DNA from: Intoshia linei
Lineage: Eukaryota > Orthonectida > Rhopaluridae
Direction: 5' to 3'
DNA: 22,667 nucleotides
NCBI GenBank assembly: GCA_001642005.1
Contig: LWCA01000585.1
Span: 1 to 22,667, forward strand
Part shown: in pieces, positions 1 to 8,396 of the stretch
Numbering within the stretch: position 1 is the stretch's first letter
Layout: every line of letters starts with the position of its first letter
Notes under the pieces: generated by a model
The model's database searches: none
What the model saw: only the letters and a program-made list of their open reading frames with translations
Told to the model about the DNA's origin: nothing
Made by a program: the position numbers and the translations under genes

Positions 1-667
1 ATTTTGCAATTTTAATTAAAAATACCTATATTTCATTAATTATTAAATTTTTTTATAGTTTTTACTTTTTTAGGGTTATGACATATTTGTTCTTGATCAT
101 ACACTAGATATGATATAAGAAAATGTCTTAAATCATAAACCAGGGTCGAATCAAGTCATTCAATCTTCAATCAAGTCACTAGGTAGTAATAGTGGTGACT
201 GGTTAATCAACATTGGTAGCGCATTTGAATTTTCTTATGATTAAAAAAAAATTTATTACTACATTACTACATTTCTTATTAACCTTTTTGATATCGTTTT
301 TACTTTTATTTGACTTGACAGATCATAATAGTCCTCTTAGGATAAATACATTTAATTTATATAAAATGAAAAAATAAAAATAAAAATGAACCTCAAAATT
401 ACTATAAATATTCAATTTTATTACAAATGTGAATTATTGCAGATATGCTAATATTTGTTTTATCAAAAGTTTACACAAAATTTTGCAAAGTCGTTTTATA
501 TTCACCTTAATAACTCGAAAATATGGGAATAATCAGGTAATAAACTTTTATTAACTATACGTACAATCTAAAATAGCAAGAAAAGTAAAACAATTGAATT
601 TGCCGGGTACAATAAAATTATACCTGTTTATAAAGATTTAATTTTGATTCAAAAATTTTCAATAAAA
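1..667. other. 5' flank without a supported gene
   Basis: AT-rich DNA upstream of the first recognised exon of the RICH-type gene. I see no long open frame and no exon with family similarity. A short decanucleotide-like direct repeat (aatcaagtca) occurs twice near 130-180. A short splice-like island at about 577-607 could read as ARKVKQLNLPG, which faintly resembles the usual RICH N-terminus, but I cannot join it to anything. The promoter and 5' UTR of the gene should lie here; no core promoter motif stands out from the AT background. Confidence 0.5.
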
Positions 668-1253
668 ATGCAAATATACTTTAAAAAATTGATAACTTCA
701 ACTGGAAAATCTACTGATTTAAGATGGGTATGCTTTATTCATAAAATGTTAAATTTATCATCATTTGTCATTATGATAAATTTTGTAGTATAATAGTACA
801 GTATAATTTATAAATCAACAAGTTTTGTAGATAATTTATATAAAATAGAAATCGTTACCTCAATATGGTATGTATGATTTAATCAATAAAACTGCCAATG
901 AGAATAAAACTTCAAAGCATTTCAAGTAAACCTTTGTTATTATATATATTTTACAATGTGTAAAAAATTTAGAAATGTTTTGAGTTCCGTTGCTGTATAT
1001 CAAAGAGACATTTCTACCAAAGTCTGCCATCATGGTAATTATTATTATGTTCCAGATTTTCAATATAAAAAAATTTCCTTCAATTCTTTACAGTTTCTTG
1101 ACAATTTATCTATACTTAAGTACATGTATATTGTATACAAATTTATATTATTTTATTTTTATTTGGTATTCATTATTTTATATATTACGATAATAACTCT
1201 ATATAGAAATGTTTATTTGCGATGAAATTATTACACCATTATCACAATTTATA
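668..1253 (+). CDS. N-terminal BAR exons 1-3 of the RICH-type gene (tentative)
   Basis: Exon 1 starts at ATG 668 and reads about 26 codons (FKKLITSTGKSTDL); it is compared with the RICH start, where a basic stretch precedes a KTEVLSEDL-like segment. Exon 2 (973-1119) contains STKVCHHG followed by YKKISFNSLQFLDNLSIL, matching the HKRL..CFQG and KKLPLTALAQ region of ARHGAP17. Exon 3 (1207-1253) contains CDEIITPLSQFI, matching EKEIVDPLYGIAE, and joins exon 4 in phase. Exon 2 ends with two spare bases but exon 3 also supplies two, so the junction does not translate. About 29 family residues between the two are missing. Exon 1 could instead end at 727 (a gtatgc donor), which would force another frame in exon 2 that fits the family less well. 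Exon identity is fairly good; the exact joins are not. Confidence 0.5.
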
Positions 1254-4200
1254 GTAATTTTATTTCTTTAATAATTATACAAAGTGCCGACTCGTCATTA
1301 AATTTTGACCAAAGTAAACAAAAATATTTACACAATTATAATTTTTTAATACATAGTTATACTATATTGATAATAATTATAGTATACTATTGTACATACT
1401 ACAGATACATTGTAATTGTAAATAGCTTGGGCTGCACTATTTGCATTCCTACATTTGTGAATTCCATTACGTAACTTAGACACTGAAATTCACAAATTAA
1501 ACAGTACAATAGCCATATTACCGTTCAATACATGAAACACCAAAAACATTTCTAGCAGCGCCACCAATTATCTTTTTTACGAGCCGCGATTAATTATAAT
1601 TCAACAGGGTGCCAAGGTATAAAAACGAAAAATATAAAGTACCCATTTTCTAAATGGGTGTGTTATATATCAGCGACTACAATAATAATTATTAATAATT
1701 AATATTTATATTTTAAAATGTGAATTGTTGTTTTTAGTCAGACATTGAAACGCTTAAAGAAAAAAAAAAAATAATGGATAAAATGTATGACAGATATATG
1801 GTGTATGCTAAAAAGTAATTTTACAATAATTATATATTGTATAAGTGTTTATCCAAAAATGTACTGGGAGCACTAGTCCTATCTGAGAAAATCCATACAC
1901 AATCCATAATATACACTATTTAAACATTATTTATACATGTACGACGTATACATTGTACGTAGATTTATTCACATTCCCTAATCAAAAGAAAATCAACTGT
2001 CTTGATTTTATTTATAATTTCACGGATTAATTTAAGAGTCTATTTAACACCAAAATTCCGTTAAATAGCTTTTGAAGTTTAATTATTTTTTAATAGATTT
2101 ATTTAAATAGGTATAAAGACATGTCTAAAAAAGCTGACACAAATATACAAAAAATATACACAAAACGTGAATTGAAGAGAAAATTATTTTCAGACGCAGT
2201 CGATATTTTTGCCGTGCATGCTTATCGACTTAAAAATAATGAAAAAGAAATTTGCATTTTACTCAAAAACGTAATTTTAGTAAAATTGTTAACTATCAAC
2301 ATCAACAATATGTAACATCACATATAACACTTAGTGTAAGGTGGTGCAAGTAAATTTGTGGTGAGGGTCAAAAAATTGATTTAGAGAATTTTAGAAATTT
2401 ACAGGTTCTTCAATATCTATGAAAATCGTAATTTTGTTGCGAATTTTAGCAAAGCACTAAATGGTGTTTTAGCTTAAGTTGCTTTTTTCTAATAATCTTA
2501 CTTTTTTAAAGTAAAATAGTTAAAAATTTATTTATGTTTATTTGTTTGTTTGTTCCAGTTTATTTAAGAAACTAAGGGAAGTCGAGTTATAGAAATTTCA
2601 TATTTCTATAATAGTTTTGCGAGAGTGGTGCTTAATAGGAAATTTAATTTTCAAAAATTTAGTTGTTCAATGTAAAAAACCCCAATTGTCCTTTGTTTTT
2701 AAATTTAAACTCGTCCTAGAATTATAAAACATACACATTTTAATAAAAAGTTTGTAAATTCATCATATTATGATACTTTTTAATTTTAAAATCTTATCTC
2801 TTCACCACTAAAACCACAAATTACTCTTTTTTGTAAAAATTATAAACGTCCTAGAATTTTATACACCACTAGGTTGACTGTTATTATATTACTTGGTCAC
2901 TTATTCGGATTAAAGTTTTGTGTGTGTGTTAACAGGATACAACTGTATCACTTGTAAATTTTTTTAAATTAAAGGGCTGTTTTCATTAAAAAAAGAAGGG
3001 TAATTTGTGGTTTTGGCCCTGAAGATATTTTTTTTAAATTTAAATTCATGATAATGTTTATGATTTTAAAATCCGTATCAACGTATATATTTTCAAAAAA
3101 GGACAATTGGAGTTTTTGACCCATAATATGTGACTTTGGGAGGTTGAAATTAAGTTTGCGAATACCCTAAGGAAAAAACTGTAATTGGAATGTGGACTTT
3201 ATAAAATTCTAAGACGGGTAGTTATTTAAATAAAGCTGGACACACACACAAACAAAAATAACGTAGCATATTATATAAGTTAGGATAAACTCTGAGATGG
3301 TTTTTGAATTTATAGGCATTATCATAAATAGTAACCTCAAAAAAGGTTATTTTTACTGTCAAAAACCCAGATTACCTTTTTTAGATTACAGTCGTATAAT
3401 TTTAAAAAAAATAACAGATGCTTAGACAGTTATATCCATTTAAAACACACAAAAAATTTTTATCGAATAAAGTGACGCCTTTATGGTCAAAAAGCACTTT
3501 GTATTCATTTTTTTATTATATTATTTTATTATAACAAAAAATTTGAAATAATTATTCTAAATTACTACAATTAAAAAAAAAGATTATTCTAATCTAACTT
3601 ATTCTAGTTGATGTAAATAAAAAAATTTAACTCCAGAAATCTACGCATTTCCGATGAAACATAATTTTTAATATATTATCAAACAATACAATTAAAAACT
3701 AAAAAAATAAATCATTTTATAATTTCAAAAAAAAATGTCCATTGAATGTCTATACCAGGGGTGTCAGACTCAATTTGCTTGGCGGGTAAAATGTGAAAAA
3801 AAATTATGTTAAAACTAACAGATTTAATTAAATTATAATAATTTTAATTCATAAAATGAAATATGAAACAATAAAATGGAATAAGTGTAAAAATAATGTT
3901 AAAATTGTAATAAAATAGATCAAATTTTCCAAATTTATTTATTTTTATTATGTATGAAATTCTTTTTACATAATTTAATTATATGGTTGAACTCTATAAT
4001 TATATTTTTGGAATCTATAATTGTATTGTTCGAATTTGTAATTATATTATTGGAATACACTGTAAGATGGAATAATTCACTTTAAATTAAAAGTTAATGT
4101 GATATGACGGGTTTACGTGAAATAAGTTTGGGAACCATTCCTTTAAAGGATTGATAATAATTAATAGTATCATTCTTAAGTTAGATTGAATTTATTTTTT

Positions 4201-7200
4201 TGGTAGAATAAAAATGTCAGCCTTCGGCAAAGCTAAGTGCTGTTTGTACGTAGTACAATACAGTCAACCTAGTCTGTGATAAATTTTCTTTAACATGAAA
4301 AAATAAATTAACTAAAAATTTGAATAGTACGCTGTTGCTGAATTACAACATACTCATCATTATTTTGAAATTGTTGATCGAGCAATACCGAAATTAAACG
4401 ACGAAATTGGTAATTTCAATAATAAAAAAATATAATATATTTTATGCAAATATTTATAGATTTATTTGAACCTCAAATGTTTGAAACTGATATAAAAGAA
4501 CATCTTGCATCTTATAATGTTAAAATTGCCATTCCTATCAAAGAAATAATTCATTTCATTGCTGACTACGCTATAGTGAATCCAGTAATTTTTTTATTGA
4601 AATTTTTGACTACACAACTAAAATTGACAACATTGATAAACTCTACTAAAATGCAACATTTTACCTAATTTGGAAACCAAAATTATTTTCAAAATATTTT
4701 CATAATGATAAAAAAGTGTTCCCTTCAAAATATGGAAAAATTGAGTGAAAAGTTTTTTCTCACAGTTTGGAACCCACAAAAATTTGATCAAAAACTGAAT
4801 AATATGATAAATTAGCAAAATATACATATTGTATATACATGTCGCTGTAAGATGTATTGCTTAACAATACATCGCTGAAATCAAACAACGTAAGATCGTT
4901 TCTGTTATAAATATTTACGATTTAAAATTGTTTTGGAATTTTAAAAATTTGTCTTTTTAATGATCTACGAGTTAAGTTTTTTAATAAACGGGAATACATA
5001 GAATTCACCACTATGTAAGTGAAGAACAAATTTGATATAAAAATAAATAAAAAACATAAATTTTGATGATCATTATAAAATGGTCATGATTTATTTATAA
5101 TTACAAAACATTTTCGGCCCTGGAAATTGATAAGGACCCCAGTGGATCGAGAGCCCAATTTAAGAAACATTGACTTATATTATCGTATATAATACATGTA
5201 TACATTTTTAGTATGTTTTTAGAAGATATTCAAAGATGAAGGTAAAGCAGAACGAATATCTCGAATAAAAGTATAATAATATAATATATTTAATGGGTAC
5301 TGAGATATTTCACAATAATTCATTGTAATGGTTTTTTTTATAATTATGGTTGTATGATAAGTATAAATGGATAATTAATTAACTTTTTTTCATAGTTTTT
5401 TCTTTCTTTTTAATTTCCATTTTAGACAATATTTTTCATTTTCTTGTATCTAAACATTATATTAAATGGTGAATTATAATTTATATAATAATTATATTGA
5501 TGTTAGCCTAGTTGTATTTTTAATTTAGATATAATTGATTTATTGATTTACATGTTAAATTTATATTATAAATGAATCATTTTACAAATTAAAATTAACA
5601 TAAATTTAGGAAGAATTTGATCACAACGATTTTTCTGGAAAAGGGAATATTGATGACCCTGCAAGTGTGGCTGGTAAATTATTTAACTTGTCCAGGTGTT
5701 ATGAACGAGTAATCAATTTTTAAATTATAATAGGAATAATTCCTTTGTTCCGCTCAGTATTTGATTTATAAAATATGGAATTATTTTTGACTAAAAAGTA
5801 AAATCTTTTACAAAATTTAGAAAAATATACATACATTTCGAATGACATTACTAATCCCGACTTATATAATATGCTACGCGATTTTTGTTTGTGTGTGTCT
5901 GTGTGTTACGCTTTATTTAAATAACTACCCGTCTTAAAATTTTATAAAGTCTACATTTCAATTAGAGTTTTTTCCGGGACGTATAATAAGATAAATTTCA
6001 ACCTCCCAATTTCACATCTTACGGGTCAAAAACCCCAGTTATCCATCTTTTTGAAAATCAAACGAGTTGAAGAATTTAAAAAAATATATACGCTGATACA
6101 GATTTTAAATTCATAACATTGCCATAAATGTAAATTTAAAAAAATTATATCTTCATGGCCAAAACCTTAAATTACTCTTTTTATTTTAATGAAAACAGCC
6201 CTAGAATTTCAAAAAATTTACATGTTGTACAGTTGTATCCTTTTAACACACAGAAAATAGATATATAAAATAAATGACTATTTAATGAACTAGTTTAATA
6301 TAATAATCACCTGAACTATTATTTATATTAATTAATGTAAGAATCATTAATTAATTTATGAACATAGTTGCGTTTAAAACATATTTGAACACTCTACCAG
6401 AAAAATTGGTTTCTGATGATATTTTTTACGATCTACCTGATTTACGACAATACATGTAAATTTTGATTAATAGTTTATATTTGACATGTATATTTAGAAA
6501 CAGTGCAGCTTTTGTGGTAATTTTGAACAAAGCATATAAATAATGCATCTACCTTTTCGGCTTGGTTCCCTTTGACATTTTTGAAAAAAATACCGTGATA
6601 AAATCTAAATTTTTGATGAGCCCTCATTTTTTGGATCTAGGGTCCATATCAGGGAAATTTTATGAATATATTTTTGATTTATGTAAACTGATATGATGTT
6701 TTAAAAATATATAGAAAATTTATGCGTCGCAAAAATTTCTATGTTTATAAGGGTCGTAACCACAAAAAGGTTGAAAATCAATATACAAGACGACATTTCA
6801 AAGGAATAGTTATTTTGTATACCGGTATATTCCGATACATAATTTAACCATTTTATTAAAATTAACAAATATGTAATATCAATTTAGACTGCAGCAAATG
6901 TACTATTACATCGAGTAGATGCAGAAATCGTTGAAAATGTTGGGTAATTTTAATTTTATCCGGGAAATAAGACATACAGCAGATTTATTAAAAACTTTTT
7001 TTTGCACATGTTTTAAAGCTGATACACGATTTTTCATTTATAATTAATCAAATTAGATACATTATGAAATTTTTTGCATATTTTTTAACAAAAAACAACC
7101 TAAACAAGTACACAGCCGGTGATATATCTACCATTTTTGCACCAATCATTTGCCAAGCTGATCACAAGTAAGTAAAAAGGTTTCGAATTAATTACATTAA

Positions 7201-8302
7201 TTTTAGATGTTCTACTGAAATCAAATTATCTCAACAGAGAATAATTGAATATTGGATTGCTAACGTAGATAAAATTTTTCCTGGAGGTATACTTTAATAA
7301 TCATTTCAAGATTATAATTTGATAATTTTGAATGTACAGTGAATTTTATTATTTTCGTAACATTTTCTACACGGACGACCAATGGTCACGACCATCCAAG
7401 TGGCATAAATTTGGAATAACTAGTTTTTTTAATTTTTGGGATTTGTCTTTCTAATTTAGGTACATTTGACAATGATCATTTTTTATATTTGTTTTTATTG
7501 ATATGAATAGTTGTAATGTATTTTTTAGAAGAAAAATTTGGCTATGAAAACGAAAAAAACCAAAACATGGTTAAATCCTATGATTTTGCAGAAGATAAAA
7601 ACGAGTCAATGTATGTAAAGTAAGATTAAAAAATTAACATTACTAATCAAATTTAGGAAAGAAGGGAAATTGAATAGTAACTTAAAATCAAAAGAGGTAC
7701 TAAGACAAAGAGCAACTGAAACAAATCAAAATGTTTCAATAATAAACAGAAAAGACACTACCAATCGAGTAATATCCCGGAATGTAGATTTTGTTAACGA
7801 TGAGAGAAATTCGGTGTTTGTATTGGAACATGAACGTCGACCCTTGCCAAAACATCCAAATTTGAGCAACCAAATATCAAATACTGAATCCACAATTAGT
7901 ACATTCATAGACCCTGAGGTGGAATATTCATCAAGTAATCAGAACTATCAGAAAAATAACTATAAACTAAATTCTAAAAAGGAAGAATATTTTACAGTAT
8001 ATAGTAGTCATTTTTCAGAGTCTATACATGAAACTAATTCCACAACTTATAGTGATGCTACGTTAGATACAATTAAAGGCAAGGAGAAATATAACCAATT
8101 AAAAAATGAAACTGAAACAGTTTCATCTTCTTATGTTTCAGCGAGCTACACTAGTGCGTCAAATTCAGATTCGTCTTCAAAATGTTCATCTGATGATTCC
8201 GATGATAGTGAAAACTCTGAAACTACAATAAAAAAATGTGAATCCGATCATTCCGATCAAACAAACTCCAAACCCCATTATGTCAATAATGTAAAATTAT
8301 AA
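668..8302 (+). CDS. RICH-type BAR + RhoGAP protein (ARHGAP17/ARHGAP44/SH3BP1 family), spliced, probable pseudo-GAP
   Basis: Proposed exons: 668-747, 973-1119, 1207-1253, 1738-1814, 2111-2270, 4328-4409, 4460-4584, 5223-5270, 5610-5673, 6368-6455, 6498-6516, 6888-6943, 7057-7167, 7207-7286, 7529-7619, 7657-8302. Every intron is GT-AG. From exon 3 to the stop all phases fit, giving about 564 residues; with exons 1-2 the product is about 640. Order: BAR helices, RhoGAP domain, serine-rich tail. The family signature is the RhoGAP end (YIMKFFAYFL, NKYT, then KIFPGE), matching the FFPGE/FFPEE that closes RICH RhoGAP domains, plus an EHL...IAIPI stretch like EEHL...IALPI. Family members bind curved membranes and inactivate Rac/Cdc42. 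Here key GAP residues are replaced. The long proline-rich C-terminus of vertebrate RICH proteins is absent. The 5' end is the weak part: the ATG at 668 is a best guess and the 1119/1207 junction breaks phase. Confidence 0.8.
1738..4409 (+). CDS. C-terminal BAR exons 4-6 of the RICH-type gene
   Basis: Three exons: 1738-1814, 2111-2270 and 4328-4409. Joined, they read a charged, helix-forming stretch with SDIETLKEKKKIMD at its start (compare VEIPNIQKQRKQLARL), KRKLFSDAVDIFAV in the middle (compare KDQLAADMYNFMAK), and LQHTHHYFEIVDRAIPKL at the end (compare AQADYHRKALAVLEKTLPEM). This is the last part of a BAR domain, the dimeric crescent that binds curved membrane. Phases are 2+1 at the first join and 0 at the second. 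The intron between 2270 and 4327 is 2057 nt and is filled with repeats; this explains why the domain is not obvious from long reading frames. Confidence 0.8.
2535..2830 (-). repeat. Diverged inverted copy of family A
   Basis: Carries a tttgtttgtttgttc run, then tttatttaagaaacta, and later aaaaaaccccaattgtcctttg, in the same order as the inverted copy at 5852-6260. Being head to head with 2921-3288, it makes a loose fold-back. Confidence 0.4.
2921..3288 (+). repeat. Dispersed repeat family A, direct copy
   Basis: It shares long blocks with the reverse complement of 5852-6260 and with 21105-21286: aggatacaactgta, gggctgttttcatta, then gggaggttgaaatt, aaaaaactgtaattg, aagacgggtagttatt, a CA-rich run, and gtagcatattatataagt. 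No coding sequence is seen. Termini are not clear enough to assign a transposon class. Confidence 0.7.
3545..3755 (+). repeat. Dispersed repeat family B, copy 1
   Basis: Shares with 18775-19080 the blocks ccagaaRtctaYgcatt, ataatttttaatatattatc and cattgaaYgtctaYac. Its right edge is cut by an hAT end at 3756, so the hAT insertion is the younger event. Confidence 0.5.
3756..3905 (+). mobile_element. Truncated hAT-type MITE end
   Basis: Begins caggggtgtcagactcaatt and follows the reverse complement of the intact element 11980-12358 for about 150 nt, apart from one internal deletion of about 35 nt. The other terminus is not found, so this is a fragment. The octamer before it is gtctatac. Confidence 0.6.
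3985..4057 (+). repeat. Short minisatellite, unit of about 21 nt
   Basis: Three to four imperfect units of the form ttggaatctataattgtatt lie head to tail. Too short and diverged to say more. Confidence 0.4.
4062..4280 (+). repeat. Dispersed repeat family C, copy 1
   Basis: Matches the reverse complement of 20530-20712. Shared blocks are ggaataattcactttaaa, aagtttgggaaccattcc, ggattgataata, the strongly kept gcaaagctaagtgctgtttg followed by tacgtagtac, and acagtcaacctag. The gtttgggaacca end resembles the ends of hAT transposons. Confidence 0.6.
4460..7286 (+). CDS. RhoGAP domain exons 7-14, catalytic residues substituted
   Basis: Exons 4460-4584, 5223-5270, 5610-5673, 6368-6455, 6498-6516, 6888-6943, 7057-7167 and 7207-7286 together encode one RhoGAP domain. 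Landmarks: LFEPQMFETDIKEHL, IPIKEIIHFIADY, KIFKDEGKAERISRIK, DDPASVAVAFKTYLNTLPEK, YIMKFFAYFLTKNNLNKYT, STIFAPII and VDKIFPGE. Compared with ARHGAP17, the arginine finger in GLFR is lysine (KIFK, codon AAA at 5232-5234). The second conserved arginine in YLRELPEPL is asparagine, and the asparagine of GPN is isoleucine (API). The conserved lysine before the YL is kept. In p50RhoGAP terms these correspond to R85, R126, N194 and K122. The fold should persist, but GTP hydrolysis is unlikely to be stimulated. All eight exons join in phase with canonical splice sites. Confidence 0.82.
4851..4873. repeat. Perfect 9-bp hairpin
   Basis: GATGTATTG and CAATACATC are separated by five bases in intron 7 of the RICH-type gene. 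No associated element was recognised. Confidence 0.4.
5852..6260 (-). repeat. Dispersed repeat family A, inverted copy
   Basis: The reverse complement matches 2921-3288 over nearly its whole length by eye, including the CA-rich block and the gtagcatattatataagt end. It lies in intron 9 of the RICH-type gene, in the opposite orientation to the intron 5 copy. Confidence 0.7.
6498..6516 (+). CDS. 19-nt microexon inside the RhoGAP domain
   Basis: The sequence between tatttag and gtaatt supplies one base to finish an isoleucine codon, then six codons reading NSAAFV. Exon 10 ends with two spare bases and exon 12 reads in phase 0, so skipping this exon leads straight to a TAG in exon 12. Inclusion gives a spacing between the LPEK and YIMKFF motifs close to that of ARHGAP17. 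The intron in front of it is only 42 nt. Confidence 0.65.
7529..8302 (+). CDS. Serine-rich C-terminal tail of the RICH-type protein (exons 15-16)
   Basis: Exon 15 (7529-7619) and exon 16 (7657-8302), separated by a 37-nt intron, encode a low-complexity tail of about 245 residues after the RhoGAP domain. It is rich in Ser, Asn, Thr and Glu and ends in a Ser/Asp cluster (SDSSSKCSSDDSDDSENSE). There is one class I SH3-ligand pattern, RPLPKHP, at 7838-7858. Vertebrate RICH proteins have long proline-rich tails that bind SH3 domains; here only this one motif remains. The alternative donor at 7615 in exon 15 is excluded because it would lead to a TAG just inside exon 16. The stop codon is TAA ending at 8302. 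Confidence 0.75.
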
Positions 8303-8333
8303 AACCACAAGTACTATTTAGTGCATATATGAA

Positions 8334-8339
8334 AATAAA
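8334..8339 (+). terminator. AATAAA poly(A) signal of the RICH-type gene
   Basis: A canonical hexamer 31 nt past the stop codon at 8302. Cleavage would be expected around 8350-8370, so the transcript end would come within a few tens of bases of the RBBP6 stop codon on the other strand. Confidence 0.6.
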
Positions 8340-8367
8340 TGTATTTCAAAATAATTTTAAGGAAATG

Positions 8368-8373
8368 TTTAAT
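8368..8373 (-). terminator. ATTAAA poly(A) signal of the RBBP6 gene
   Basis: Reads TTTAAT on the plus strand. It is the common variant signal and lies 23 nt past the RBBP6 stop (8397-8399). Cleavage about 10-25 nt further would fall at 8343-8358, overlapping the expected 3' end of the convergent gene. Confidence 0.5.
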
Positions 8374-8396
8374 ACAACAAGGCGGTTTGACTAATT

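Larger units (their letters stand above)
2271..4327 (+). other. Repeat-filled intron 5 of the RICH-type gene
   Basis: This 2057-nt stretch holds no exon. It contains, in order, a diverged inverted copy of family A (about 2535-2830), a clear direct copy (2921-3288), a family B copy (about 3545-3755), a truncated hAT end (3756 onward), a short minisatellite (about 3985-4057) and a family C copy (about 4062-4280). The splice donor gtaatt and acceptor gaatag border it. Confidence 0.6.

Noticed and set aside
1035-1055. A 21-nt GT-AG intron inside exon 2
   Set aside because: It would be far shorter than any other intron here, and reading through it gives a stretch that fits the RICH BAR domain.
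973-1093. Alternative exon 2 frame reading KCFEFRCCISKRHF, with a mini-exon FLTIYLYL after it
   Set aside because: All phases agree in this version, but the codons and residues fit the BAR family clearly less well than the other frame; kept only as a caution.
956-1225. Single open frame of 89 codons starting at ATG 956
   Set aside because: The middle part is the true exon 2, but the ATG lies before the likely acceptor at 972, and the end after 1119 is AT-rich intron sequence without family similarity.
1454-1496. Inverted pair TTTGTGAATTCC / GAAATTCACAAA
   Set aside because: Short, 11 of 12 alike, with no flanking duplication; hairpins of this size are expected in such AT-rich DNA.
4618-4827. 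Minus-strand open frame of 69 codons
   Set aside because: It lies in an intron of the RICH-type gene, starts near its exon 7 and has AT-driven composition.
5100-5172. hAT-like end (reverse complement caatgtttcttaaattgggc)
   Set aside because: The terminus looks right, but no partner end and no target duplication could be found, so I did not call an element.
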